Source of the DNA: Palleronia sp. THAF1
Lineage (GTDB): Bacteria; Pseudomonadota; Alphaproteobacteria; Rhodobacterales; Rhodobacteraceae
Assembly: GCF_009363795.1 (NCBI RefSeq)
Contig: NZ_CP045420.1
Span: 1,097,001-1,161,000 of the forward strand
Direction: 5' to 3'
DNA: 64,000 nucleotides
In this document: in pieces, positions 25,694-34,793 of the stretch
How positions within the stretch are numbered: the stretch's first letter is position 1
Layout of the letters: every line of letters begins with the position of its first letter
Position numbers and translations under genes: made by a program
Notes under the pieces: generated by a model
What the model saw: only the letters and a program-made list of their open reading frames with translations
Database searches by the model: none
What the model was told of the DNA's origin: nothing

Positions 25694-26977
25694 ATGATGT
25701 CGAAAAATCTTCTGATCACCACCGCCCTATGCGTCGCCGGTTTGCCAGCGCTCGCCCAAGACACGGAATGCCCGGTGAAGGTCGGCGTGCTGCACTCCCT
25801 GTCGGGCACGATGGCCATTTCCGAGACGACGCTGAAAGACGCCATGCTGATGCTGGTGGAAAAGCAGAATGCCGATGGCGGTCTGCTAGGGTGTCAGATC
25901 GAGACGGTCGTCGTCGATCCGGCGTCCGACTGGCCGCGCTTTGCCGAACTGGGCCGCCAGCTTCTGACCGAGGATGAGGTTGACGTGATCTTCGGATCGT
26001 GGACCAGCGTCAGCCGCAAATCGGTTCTTCCGGTTCTGGAAGAACTGAACGGATTGATGTTCTACCCTGTGCAGTACGAAGGCGAAGAGTCGTCCAAGAA
26101 CGTCTTCTATACAGGCGCCGCGCCCAACCAGCAGGCCATCCCGGCGGTGGACTATTTTCTGGAAGAATTGGGCGTCGAGAAATTCGCCCTGCTGGGCACC
26201 GATTACGTCTACCCGCGCACGACGAACAACATCCTCGAATCCTACCTGCAAGAGCAGGGCATCGCCGAGGAAGACATCTTCGTGAACTACACCCCCTTCG
26301 GCCACTCTGACTGGTCGACCATCGTGTCCGACGTGATCGAGCTGGGATCGGACGGCAGCCAGGTCGGCGTGATTTCGACCATCAACGGCGATGCGAACGT
26401 GGGCTTCTACAAAGAGTTGGCCGCGCAGGACGTCAGCGCCGACGACATTCCCGTCGTCGCCTTCTCGGTGGGCGAAGAAGAACTGTCCGGCCTCGACACC
26501 TCGAACCTCGTCGGTCACCTTGCCGCGTGGAACTACTTCCAGTCCGCTGAATCACCTGAGAATGAAGAGTTCATCGCCTCGTGGAAAGAGTTCATCGGTG
26601 ACGAGAACCGCGTGACCAACGACCCGATGGAAGCCCACTACATCGGCTTCAACATGTGGGTGAACGCGGTCGAAGAGGCTGGAACCACCGACGTGGACGC
26701 CGTGCGCGAGGCGATGTGGGGGCAGGAATATCCGAACCTGACCGGCGGCACCGCTGTCATGGGCACCAACCACCACCTCGCCAAGCCCGTGCTGATCGGT
26801 GAGATCACCGAGGACGGCCAGTTCGACATCATCTCGGAGACCGATCCGGTGCCGGGCGATGCCTGGACCGACTTCCTGCCAGACAGCGCGGTGCTGGAGT
26901 CCGATTGGTCCGAACTGGATTGCGGCATGTACAACACCGAGACCGAAAGCTGCGTGCAGCAGACCTCGAACTACTGA
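25694..26977 (+). CDS. urtA: Urea ABC transporter substrate-binding protein
   Basis: A 427-residue exported binding protein with a signal peptide (cleavage after LPALA, about residue 19). It carries the UrtA family pattern KVGVLHSLSGTMAISETTLKDA, FGSWTSVSRKSVLPVLEE, LMFYPVQYEGEESSKN and NQQAIPA.DYF. It captures urea, and possibly short amides, in the periplasm. AAGGA at 25683 serves either of the two adjacent ATG codons (25694 or 25697). First gene of urtABCDE; urease genes are not in the window. Confidence 0.95.
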   Translation: MMSKNLLITTALCVAGLPALAQDTECPVKVGVLHSLSGTMAISETTLKDAMLMLVEKQNADGGLLGCQIETVVVDPASDWPRFAELGRQLLTEDEVDVIFGSWTSVSRKSVLPVLEELNGLMFYPVQYEGEESSKNVFYTGAAPNQQAIPAVDYFLEELGVEKFALLGTDYVYPRTTNNILESYLQEQGIAEEDIFVNYTPFGHSDWSTIVSDVIELGSDGSQVGVISTINGDANVGFYKELAAQDVSADDIPVVAFSVGEEELSGLDTSNLVGHLAAWNYFQSAESPENEEFIASWKEFIGDENRVTNDPMEAHYIGFNMWVNAVEEAGTTDVDAVREAMWGQEYPNLTGGTAVMGTNHHLAKPVLIGEITEDGQFDIISETDPVPGDAWTDFLPDSAVLESDWSELDCGMYNTETESCVQQTSNY

Positions 26978-27034
26978 TCGCATGACCTTGGGGGGCGCGG
27001 TCTGCGCGCTCCCCCTCCCAATCTCGGTGACCCG

Positions 27035-28963
27035 ATGCTGCGCCTTCTTCTCGCTCTCGCACTGACCTGCCTTGCGGCCCCAGTCGCCGCGCAGGACGAT
27101 CTTCAGTCGATCTTGCAGATCCACGCGGAAGAGGTCGCCTCTCCCGGTCGCCGCAGCGTTGGTGTGGTGGTCGAGGACCTGCTCGCCTCCGGCCTTCCCT
27201 CGGTGCCGATCTTCTTGGAGGCGTGGCAGGACCGCGACATCGTGCAGAACACCGAAGACGGTTTGTTCTACGTCGAAGGGGACGAACAGGATGGCACGGT
27301 AACGCTTCTGGATATCGCCTCGCGCGAACCCGCCGCGACCGCCCCCGAAGATGCCGTTGAAGAAGTGCGCCCCAACGGCGGCGTGCGCCGCGTCATCGGG
27401 GCTGCCTTGGTACAGTTCCGTCTGTCCGACCCCGATCCAGACGCCCGCCGCGATGCACTCGCCTCCATCGCGCGGCGCCCCGACGCCGACCAGATCGACC
27501 CGCTGCGTGGCTCTATCGAAGGCGAGGAAAATGCCCGCATTCGGTCCGAGAAAGAGCGCCTGCTGAACATCCTCGTCGCCCGCTACGGCGCGACGACCGA
27601 AGCCCGCGTCGAAGCCATCGAAGCTCTGTCGGGCGTCATCACCTCCGACGCGCGGGCGGCCCTGTCGCAAATACTGGAAACCGAAGACTGGGTGTCGGCG
27701 GACGCCCCGGGTGGCAACGTCGCAGGCCCGCTGACCCTGCCGCGCGCCGAGGCCTACGCCCGGCTGGTCGATGCGGACTTGGCCCCGCCCATCGTCACCC
27801 CCGCGGCCATTCGCGACGCGCTGCTCGCGAACGTCGAGGGCGACTCGGTCGCTGGTACACCGCTGGTCACCCTGAACACCGACGCCGCCCGCCGCGCCGC
27901 CTACGACCGGCTGGCCGCCGATGGCCGCGCCGATCCCTTCGTCACCGACGCGCAGATCGACGACAGCATCGCCGCGCATCGCTTCGATACGGTCTACGCC
28001 GAGGCCGACACTGCCGTTACCGCCGCTGCCTTGCAGACCCTGCAATCGGTGGACCGGCAGGTGACGCTGAACCAGACGGCGGACCTGACGCTGGACGCGC
28101 TCAGCCTTGCCTCGATCTACTTTCTCGCCGCCATCGGCCTTGCCATCACCTTCGGCGTCATGGGCGTTATCAACATGGCCCATGGAGAGTTCATCATGAT
28201 GGGCGCCTACACCGGCTACGTCGTCCAGCAATTCGTGACCGACTACACGCTGTCGCTGGTCATTGCGCTACCGCTCGCCTTCGTCGTGACCGCCGTCGCC
28301 GGGATCGCGATGGAACGGCTGGTCATCCGCCACCTCTACCACCGCCCGCTGGAGACGCTTCTGGCGACCTTCGGCATTTCCATCGCGCTGCAACAATTGG
28401 CCAAGAACATCTTCGGCACGCAGGCCCGCCCCCTGACCAGCCCCGACTGGCTCAGCGGTCAGCTGGTCATCAATGAACTCGTATCGATCAGCTACATCCG
28501 CATCGCGATTTTCGTGCTGGCGCTGGGCTTTCTGGGCCTGCTGCTCTTCATCCTGAACCGCACGCGTCTTGGACTAGAGGTTCGCGCCGTCACCCAGAAC
28601 CCGGGCATGGCGTCGTCCATGGGGATCGACCCCGACCGCATCAACATGCTGACCTTCGGCCTCGGCTCCGGCATCGCGGGGATCGCGGGCGTGGCCATCG
28701 GTCTCTACGCGCAGGTCACGTCAGAGATGGGCGCGAACTACATCGTGCAAAGCTTCATGACCGTGGTGGTCGGTGGCGTCGGCAACGTCTGGGGCACGCT
28801 CGCCGGCGCTGGACTGATCGGCGTGCTGCAAAAACTGATCGAAGGGTTCAACCCGTCGAACACGCTCGCCGCCCAAACCTACATGATCCTCTTCATCATC
28901 CTGTTCATTCAATTCCGGCCACGCGGCATCGTCGCGCTTAAGGGCCGGGCCGCAGAGGGCTGA
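27035..28963 (+). CDS. urtB: Urea ABC transporter permease with long periplasmic N-terminal domain
   Basis: A 642-residue LivH-type permease. A signal peptide (to about residue 20) leads into a roughly 310-residue hydrophilic segment with alpha-repeat character (DARRDALASIARRPD, EARVEAIEALSG). The usual permease domain follows, with helices from about residue 350 and the motifs INMAHGEFIMMGAY and VVGGVGNVWGTLAGA. The UrtB family in many proteobacteria carries this N-terminal extension, and its function is unknown. It sits 57 bases after urtA. Confidence 0.93.
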   Translation: MLRLLLALALTCLAAPVAAQDDLQSILQIHAEEVASPGRRSVGVVVEDLLASGLPSVPIFLEAWQDRDIVQNTEDGLFYVEGDEQDGTVTLLDIASREPAATAPEDAVEEVRPNGGVRRVIGAALVQFRLSDPDPDARRDALASIARRPDADQIDPLRGSIEGEENARIRSEKERLLNILVARYGATTEARVEAIEALSGVITSDARAALSQILETEDWVSADAPGGNVAGPLTLPRAEAYARLVDADLAPPIVTPAAIRDALLANVEGDSVAGTPLVTLNTDAARRAAYDRLAADGRADPFVTDAQIDDSIAAHRFDTVYAEADTAVTAAALQTLQSVDRQVTLNQTADLTLDALSLASIYFLAAIGLAITFGVMGVINMAHGEFIMMGAYTGYVVQQFVTDYTLSLVIALPLAFVVTAVAGIAMERLVIRHLYHRPLETLLATFGISIALQQLAKNIFGTQARPLTSPDWLSGQLVINELVSISYIRIAIFVLALGFLGLLLFILNRTRLGLEVRAVTQNPGMASSMGIDPDRINMLTFGLGSGIAGIAGVAIGLYAQVTSEMGANYIVQSFMTVVVGGVGNVWGTLAGAGLIGVLQKLIEGFNPSNTLAAQTYMILFIILFIQFRPRGIVALKGRAAEG

Positions 28964-29048
28964 GGATGTTTCTTCATCGTTCAGAAAATACCTCGGGGAG
29001 CGCGAGGGGCTGGCCCCTCGCTCCTCGCCTTCAATCAGGTGCCACCCC

Positions 29049-30293
29049 ATGACCGACGCCGCCCTTCCGACCCGCACCGGCAAACCGCCGATCAAGGCGA
29101 CCTCCACGGTGATCTTCCTGGCCGCTCTGGCGATCTTCGTGGCGCTCATCACGGTCCTTGCCGGGGCGGACTTGATCTCGACCTCCTTCGTCAAGCTTTT
29201 GGGAAAGACGCTTTGTCTGGCTCTGGCAGCCGTCGCGATGGACGTGGTCTGGGGCTACACGGGCATCCTGAGCCTTGGTCATATGGCCTTCTTCGGCCTC
29301 GGCGGCTACGCCATCGGCATGTGGCTGATGTGGGCGCGGACGGAAGCCATCGTGCAGGCCAACCTTGCTTCCCAGATCCTGCCGGCGACCCCGCAGGAGC
29401 TGCGCGATGCCATCGGCACGCAGATCTTCGGGGTGGTCGGCACGTCGGACATTCCGCTGGTCTGGATGTTCGCCCATTCCCTGCCGCTGCAACTTCTGAT
29501 GATCGTCCTGATCCCTGGCCTTCTGGCACTGGTTTTCGGCTGGCTGGCGTTCCGCAGCCGGGTCACGGGCGTGTATCTGTCGATCCTGACGCAGGCGATG
29601 ACCTTGGCGCTGTCGCTCTACTTGTTCCAGAACGACAGCGGTTTGCGGGGCAACAACGGCTTGTCGGGCCTGCAGAACATCCCCGGCTTCGACGGCTCTT
29701 CCCAAGCCGCTATCTCGCTCGCCTTCTTCTGGGCCTCGGCCCTTGCGCTGGCCCTCGGCTATCTGCTGTTCGCCTGGGTCGTCTCTGGCCGTATGGGCAG
29801 CGTTCTGCGCGCCATCCGCGACGACGAGGCGCGCGTGCGCTTCCTTGGCTACCACGTCGAGTCGTTCAAGCTCTTCGCCTTCACCCTGACAGCCATCGTC
29901 ACCGGTATCGCGGGCGCGCTCTATTATCCGCAGGCGGGCATCATCAATCCGGGAGAGATCGCGCCTATCGCGTCGATTTACCTTGCCGTTTGGGTGGCCA
30001 TCGGCGGGCGCGGGCGGCTCTACGGCGCGGCCATCGGCGCCATTGCGGTGTCGCTTTTGTCCAACTGGTTCACCTCTGGCGGCGCGCCCGACATCGACCT
30101 TGGCATTTACGAGGTTCGCTGGACCGAATGGTGGCTGGTGCTGCTGGGCGTCAGCTTCGTCTGCGTCACGCTCTTCGCCCCAAAGGGTCTCGGCGGGCTG
30201 GTGGACCTGTGGACCGACCGCCGTCGCGCGGACCGGCAGGGCGACTACGGCCCCAACGACGGCGCGAAACGCAATGTGGAGGGTGCGGAATGA
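29049..30293 (+). CDS. urtC: Urea ABC transporter permease
   Basis: A 414-residue LivM-type permease with about ten helices. It has the family segments DVVWGYTGILSLGHMAFFGLGGYAIGMW and FRSRVTGVYLSILTQAMTLA, and the GRMGSVLRAIRDDEARVRFLGY coupling loop that contacts the ATPases. It pairs with UrtB to form the channel. Its stop overlaps the urtD start (ATGA). Confidence 0.95.
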   Translation: MTDAALPTRTGKPPIKATSTVIFLAALAIFVALITVLAGADLISTSFVKLLGKTLCLALAAVAMDVVWGYTGILSLGHMAFFGLGGYAIGMWLMWARTEAIVQANLASQILPATPQELRDAIGTQIFGVVGTSDIPLVWMFAHSLPLQLLMIVLIPGLLALVFGWLAFRSRVTGVYLSILTQAMTLALSLYLFQNDSGLRGNNGLSGLQNIPGFDGSSQAAISLAFFWASALALALGYLLFAWVVSGRMGSVLRAIRDDEARVRFLGYHVESFKLFAFTLTAIVTGIAGALYYPQAGIINPGEIAPIASIYLAVWVAIGGRGRLYGAAIGAIAVSLLSNWFTSGGAPDIDLGIYEVRWTEWWLVLLGVSFVCVTLFAPKGLGGLVDLWTDRRRADRQGDYGPNDGAKRNVEGAE

Positions 30294-31021
30294 CCCTGCT
30301 GGAAGTCGATGGCATCTCTGTCTCTTTCGACGGGTTTCAGGCCATCAACGGCCTGTCCTTCGTAATCGGAGAGCCGGAGCTGCGCGCCGTTATCGGCCCC
30401 AATGGCGCGGGTAAGACCACCTTCATGGATATCGTCACCGGCAAAACCCGTCCTGATGCGGGCAAGGTTCTTTGGGGGGATGAGAACACGAACCTCATAG
30501 GCCGGTCCGAATCCGACATCGCGCGGGCGGGCATCGGGCGGAAATTCCAGAAGCCAACGGTCTTCGAGGATCAAACTGTCCGTGAAAACCTCGCCATGGC
30601 GCTGAAAGACCGGCGTGGCCCCTTCGCGGTGTTGTTCGGCGACGGCGGCAACACCGAGCGGCTGATGGAGGTCGCGATTGAGGTCGGTCTGGACGGGCAG
30701 ATCGACCGACCTGCCGGTGCGCTCAGCCACGGGCAGAAGCAATGGCTGGAGATCGGGATGCTGCTGGCGCAAGAGCCGCGCCTGCTGCTTGTGGACGAAC
30801 CCGCCGCTGGGATGACGCCGGCGGAGCGTGAGCACACGACCGATCTGCTGAAGCGTCTGGCCAAGCGCCATGCCGTTGTAGTGGTCGAACACGACATGGA
30901 GTTCGTGCGCCGTCTCGATTGCCGGGTCACCGTGCTGCACGAGGGGCGCGTGCTGGCCGAAGGCAGTCTTGATCACGTCACGCAAAATCAGGACGTCATC
31001 GACGTTTATCTGGGGCGATAG
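30290..31021 (+). CDS. urtD: Urea ABC transporter ATP-binding protein
   Basis: A 243-residue LivG-type ATPase with Walker A GPNGAGKT, the Q-loop in GRKFQKPTVFED, the signature LSHGQKQWLEIGM (SHGQ instead of SGGQ, as usual in UrtD), Walker B LLLVDEPAAGMT and the switch His in VVEHDMEFV. It energises urea import with UrtE. ATG at 30290 overlaps the urtC stop. Confidence 0.95.
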   Translation: MTLLEVDGISVSFDGFQAINGLSFVIGEPELRAVIGPNGAGKTTFMDIVTGKTRPDAGKVLWGDENTNLIGRSESDIARAGIGRKFQKPTVFEDQTVRENLAMALKDRRGPFAVLFGDGGNTERLMEVAIEVGLDGQIDRPAGALSHGQKQWLEIGMLLAQEPRLLLVDEPAAGMTPAEREHTTDLLKRLAKRHAVVVVEHDMEFVRRLDCRVTVLHEGRVLAEGSLDHVTQNQDVIDVYLGR

Positions 31022-31023
31022 CC

Positions 31024-31719
31024 ATGTTGGAAGTCCAAAACCTGACCCTGCGCTATGGCCAAAGCCAGGTACTTCACGGCATCGACCTGACCGCGAAGGT
31101 CGGAGAGGTCACCGCCATCATGGGCATGAACGGCGTGGGCAAAACATCCCTGATGAAAGCCATCGCCGGTCGCCATCCGTTCAGCGGCGGCACGATCCTG
31201 CTGGACGGCGCCGATCTGGGCCATCCCAACGCGGCGCAGGCCGCTAAGGCGGGCATCGCCTACGTCCCACAGGGCCGCGAAATCTTCCCGCGCCTGACCG
31301 TGACCGAGAACATCGAGACCGCCTTCGCCTGCCTGCCCCGTTCCGAACGCACGATCCCCGACCGCATCTATGAGCTGTTCCCGGTCTTGGCCGAGATGCG
31401 TGCGCGACGCGGCGGCGATCTGTCGGGCGGGCAGCAACAGCAACTCGCCATCGCCCGCGCGCTTGTCACACGCCCGCGCGTTCTGTTGCTCGACGAGCCT
31501 ACGGAGGGGATCCAGCCCTCTGTCATCAAGGACATTGGCCGCGTCATCGCGGCCTTGCGCGACGAAGGCGAAATGGCTGTCGTTCTGGTCGAACAGTTTT
31601 TCGACTTCGCGGTGGCAGCCGCCGATGAAATGTATGCCGTGCGCGGTGGTCGGGTCGTACTGCAAGAGCACGCGTCCGACTTGGACCGCGAGACGCTTCT
31701 CCAAGAGATTTCGCTTTAG
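31024..31719 (+). CDS. urtE: Urea ABC transporter ATP-binding protein
   Basis: A 231-residue LivF-type ATPase with Walker A GMNGVGKTSLMKAI, IAYVPQGREIFPRLTV around the Q-loop, signature LSGGQQQQLAIARAL, Walker B VLLLDEPTEGIQPS and the VEQFFDF switch region. Last gene of the urea operon; it starts two bases after urtD. Confidence 0.95.
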   Translation: MLEVQNLTLRYGQSQVLHGIDLTAKVGEVTAIMGMNGVGKTSLMKAIAGRHPFSGGTILLDGADLGHPNAAQAAKAGIAYVPQGREIFPRLTVTENIETAFACLPRSERTIPDRIYELFPVLAEMRARRGGDLSGGQQQQLAIARALVTRPRVLLLDEPTEGIQPSVIKDIGRVIAALRDEGEMAVVLVEQFFDFAVAAADEMYAVRGGRVVLQEHASDLDRETLLQEISL

Positions 31720-31835
31720 GACTTCTCGGGGTAAAGCATACGATCGATAGAAGAGGCCGTCTGTCGCAATTGATCCGTGGCGTGGTTCAGACGCTAGGGT
31801 CAGACCCCACTGATTTCCGCAAACGAGCGGTAAAC

Positions 31836-32121
31836 ATGACTGAGCTTTTCTGACTGACGGATGCGCAGACGGCGCGTCTGGTACCTTTCTTCCCCAAGTC
31901 CCACGGCAAACCACGTGTTGATGACAGGCGCGAACTGAGTGGGATCGGTTTCATCAATTGCAATGGCTTGCTGGCGCCACGGACCCGTCGCTTTCGGCCC
32001 ACACAAGACGCTGCACGCCCGGTGGAAGCGCTGGCGACGGGTCACGACACGCTATGACCGCTGTCCAAAGGTCTTCCTGTACGCAATCGCCCTAGGTGCA
32101 CTCTTCATTTACGGGCTATGA
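31836..32121 (+). mobile_element. IS5-family transposase remnant, degraded
   Basis: From ATG at 31836 the sequence reads MTELF-stop-LTDAQTARLVPFFPKSHGKPRVDDRR, the start of an IS5-type (IS427-like) transposase, with an in-frame TGA at the sixth codon. A shifted frame (31939-32121) gives FGPHKTLHARWKRW and then jumps to CPKVFLYAIALGALFIYGL, the C-terminus of the second ORF. The whole central catalytic part is deleted. Bases 31720-31835, before it, hold no recognisable feature. Confidence 0.8.
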
Positions 32122-32575
32122 ATACTGACACCAAGGCGCACGAGCGACCGTTATTGTCTTTCCGAACTGGTAGGGGTCGCAATGTAGGTCCTGGTGACGC
32201 GTACCAAGGTGTAGTCATCTTTCTTAATCGGAAATCTCCTGAGGATTGACAGATCTGGGCTGCCTTGCTGGTGAGGCACCCGCAGAGAGTGACTGCCGAC
32301 ACTCTCCGGAGGTACGGGCCTCATGGCTGGACGGTGGTCCATTGGCCGTGTCGACCCCCCCTGAGCACAGTCAGGCACGTCGGGCGTGGCAGGCGCGAGC
32401 CGGAAGAACGTAGCGTCCGATTCTGTCCCTGTTCGAAGAAGATGACAGCCGACAAAACGATTGTCCGAAATCCGGTGGGGTAGCAGGCAGGCCAACGCAT
32501 CGACGTCATTTAAGCGAGAGATTGCCCCCTGTGGGGCAATCAAATGCAGAAATATCAATATGTTAGGGTGATTTC
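32122..32575. other. Intergenic stretch without a recognised gene
   Basis: These 454 bases lie between the IS5 remnant and a tRNA. Frames exist on both strands but show no family motif; the longest minus-strand frame runs into the tRNA and is not believed. The only clear structure is a hairpin at 32520-32541, listed separately. Confidence 0.5.
32520..32541. terminator. Hairpin downstream of the minus-strand tRNA
   Basis: Nine-base perfect stem (GATTGCCCC/GGGGCAATC) with a four-base loop, 35 bases beyond the 3' end of the tRNA. A weak T/C-rich tail follows on the minus strand. It may end the tRNA transcript. Confidence 0.4.
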
Positions 32576-32652
32576 TGGTAGGCCCGGCAGGACTTGAACC
32601 CGCAACCAAAGCGTTATGAGCGCTCTGCTCTAACCAATTGAGCTACAGGCCC
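32576..32652 (-). tRNA. tRNA with CAU anticodon (Ile2 or elongator Met)
   Basis: The 77-base minus-strand sequence folds as a full cloverleaf: acceptor GGGCCTG with CGGGCCT, D-loop AATTGGTTA, anticodon loop CTCATAA, T-loop TTCAAGT and an encoded CCA end. The anticodon CAU could be elongator Met or lysidine-modified Ile2. The GGGCC acceptor start leans toward the Ile2 type, but this is not decided by the sequence alone. Confidence 0.93.
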
Positions 32653-32691
32653 GACAACGTCCGTCTAGCAAAGCGTGCGCCGGGGGAAAAG

Positions 32692-32943
32692 TCATTCCGG
32701 CACAGGAAGCTCTGCATCGAGGCCAAGAAGTTGGCCGAGGATTGCGAACTTCATCTGTTCGTCTTCGGTGAAGGTGTCGGGGTCGCCATCGATCTCTGCC
32801 AATGCGCGCAGTTGTTCGGGATTTTCTACGACAAGGGGCGCGTCATCGAGGCCTTCACCGGGATGATCGTGGTCGTCATGTGTATTCTGCGCCCAAAGGG
32901 CGGTCGGAAACAGGATAAGGGCGATGAGGCGATACATATGCAT
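32692..32943 (-). CDS. Small secreted protein, His/Asp-rich, unknown function
   Basis: An 83-residue protein with a signal peptide (YRLIALILFPTALWA, cleaved near residue 18) and a short acidic mature part. The mature N-terminus NTHDDHDHPGEG could bind metal. The rest (LDDAPLVVENPEQLRALAEIDGDPDTFTEDEQM) shows no recognised family. It is divergent from purM. The start may be at 32943 or the in-frame ATG two codons later. Confidence 0.6.
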   Translation of the reverse strand: MHMYRLIALILFPTALWAQNTHDDHDHPGEGLDDAPLVVENPEQLRALAEIDGDPDTFTEDEQMKFAILGQLLGLDAELPVPE

Positions 32944-33028
32944 GACCTAGCGCGGTGAGGACCGGCTTGCCAGTTGCCCATGTGCCGTCCCTGCGGTAAC
33001 GCGCCGGTACGCGGATGCGGAGGGCACG

Positions 33029-34072
33029 ATGACCGACAAAAAATCAGGGATGAGCTACGCCGAGGCGGGAGTCGATATCGACGCGGGTAACGCGCTGGTG
33101 GATCGCATCAAGCCAGCTGCCAAGCGCACCGCACGATCCGGCGTGATGTCGGGGCTGGGCGGGTTCGGTGCGCTATTCGATTTGAAGGCCGCTGGCTACG
33201 CGGATCCGGTGCTGGTCGCCGCGACGGACGGCGTGGGCACCAAGCTGCGCATCGCCATCGACACGGGAGAGGTCGGCGGCGTCGGCATCGACCTTGTCGC
33301 CATGTGCGTGAACGATCTGGTCTGCCAAGGGGCAGAGCCGCTGTTTTTCTTGGACTATTTCGCTACGGGCAAGTTGGAGATCGAGGCGGCGGCACAGGTG
33401 ATCGAGGGGATCGCCACGGGCTGCGAACGCGCGGGCTGCGCGCTGATCGGGGGTGAGACCGCCGAGATGCCGGGCATGTACGACGGCGCGGATTTCGACC
33501 TTGCGGGCTTTGCCGTCGGCGCCATGGAACGTGGCGGGGCGCTGCCCGATGGCGTGGCTGAGGGCGACGTGCTGCTGGGCATCGCCTCGGACGGCGTGCA
33601 TTCCAACGGCTACTCGCTGGTGCGGCGGATCGTCGAGCGGTCTGGCCTGGGCTGGGGCGATCCATGCCCGTGGTCGGACGACACGCTGGGCGCGGCGCTG
33701 CTGACGCCGACGGCGCTTTATGTGAAGGGCGCGCTGGCCGCGATGGGGCAGGGCGCGCGGGCCTTCGCGCATATCACCGGCGGTGGTCTGACCGAGAATC
33801 TGCCGCGCGTGCTGCCAGAGGGGCTGGGCGCGGACATCGACCTGAAATCATGGACCTTGCCGCCGGTCTTCGCGTGGCTGCGCGACGCGGGCGGGCTGGA
33901 CGCGACCGAGATGCTCAAGACGTTCAACTGCGGCATCGGCTTCGTTGCCGTGGTGCCAGAGGACGCCGTGGATGCAGCCGCGGCGGCGTTTGCCGAAGCC
34001 GGGCATGATGTCGTGCAGATCGGCAGGATCACCAAGGGCGAAGGCGTGCGGTATCGCGGTACGCTGGCGTGA
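33029..34072 (+). CDS. purM: Phosphoribosylformylglycinamidine cyclo-ligase
   Basis: A 347-residue AIR synthetase, step five of purine synthesis. It has [60 protein letters not shown] and [14 protein letters not shown]. It is followed 57 bases later by purN, as in many alphaproteobacteria. Confidence 0.97.
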   Translation: MTDKKSGMSYAEAGVDIDAGNALVDRIKPAAKRTARSGVMSGLGGFGALFDLKAAGYADPVLVAATDGVGTKLRIAIDTGEVGGVGIDLVAMCVNDLVCQGAEPLFFLDYFATGKLEIEAAAQVIEGIATGCERAGCALIGGETAEMPGMYDGADFDLAGFAVGAMERGGALPDGVAEGDVLLGIASDGVHSNGYSLVRRIVERSGLGWGDPCPWSDDTLGAALLTPTALYVKGALAAMGQGARAFAHITGGGLTENLPRVLPEGLGADIDLKSWTLPPVFAWLRDAGGLDATEMLKTFNCGIGFVAVVPEDAVDAAAAAFAEAGHDVVQIGRITKGEGVRYRGTLA

Positions 34073-34129
34073 CGCCGCTTTGAGTGCATGGCTCTTGAGT
34101 ATTTGTGAAAACAAAGAAGGGGCGCGGGA

Positions 34130-34720
34130 ATGAATCGGGTGGCGATCCTGATTTCGGGCGGCGGGTCGAACATGCTGCGCCTGGTCGAAAGCATGGCGGG
34201 AGATCACCCGGCGCGGCCCTGTCTTGTGCTGTCCAACGACCCGGGGGCAGGCGGTTTGGCGCGCGCGGCGGAGATGGGCATTCCCGTGGCGGCGGTGGAT
34301 CACCGTCCCTTCAAGGGCGACCGCACGGCATTCGAGGTGGCGCTGGTGGAGCCGTTGGAGGCCGCGAAGCCGGATATCGTGTGTCTTGCGGGCTTCATGC
34401 GCATCCTGACGGCACCGTTCATTGAGCGGTTTCAGGGGCGGATGCTGAACATTCACCCTTCGCTTCTGCCAAGGTATCGTGGGCTGAAGACTCACGCACG
34501 CGCCATCGAGGCAGGCGAGGTCGAGGCTGGCTGCACCGTGCACGAGGTTACCCCCGCGCTGGATGACGGCCCGATTCTGGGGCAGGCGCGGGTGCCTGTA
34601 ATGTCGGGCGATACGCCGGATGCCTTGGCCGCGCGTGTGCTGGAGATGGAACATCGGCTTTACCCGGCAGTACTGCGCAGGTTTGCCGAAGGGGACCGGA
34701 CGCCGATTTCGCTGCCCTAA
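34130..34720 (+). CDS. purN: Phosphoribosylglycinamide formyltransferase
   Basis: A 196-residue GART. ILISGGGSNMLRLVES binds the nucleotide. The formyl-folate site has CLAGFMRILT and the catalytic region NIHPSLLPRYRGLKTHARAIEAG, with DDGPILGQA further on. It adds the formyl group from 10-formyl-THF in step three of purine synthesis. Confidence 0.96.
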   Translation: MNRVAILISGGGSNMLRLVESMAGDHPARPCLVLSNDPGAGGLARAAEMGIPVAAVDHRPFKGDRTAFEVALVEPLEAAKPDIVCLAGFMRILTAPFIERFQGRMLNIHPSLLPRYRGLKTHARAIEAGEVEAGCTVHEVTPALDDGPILGQARVPVMSGDTPDALAARVLEMEHRLYPAVLRRFAEGDRTPISLP

Positions 34721-34793
34721 GCGCCCCTTTCCATATGGTCGCCAGCGGAATATCACCGGCGGACCCTGATCTGGCCCCGACCCGAGGACCTTT

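Noticed and set aside
26552-28231. A 559-codon open frame antisense to urtA-urtB
   Set aside because: Gly/His/Arg/Asp-rich shadow without family motif or ribosome site.
32151-32609. A minus-strand open frame covering the gap after the IS5 remnant
   Set aside because: It begins inside the tRNA and shows no family pattern.
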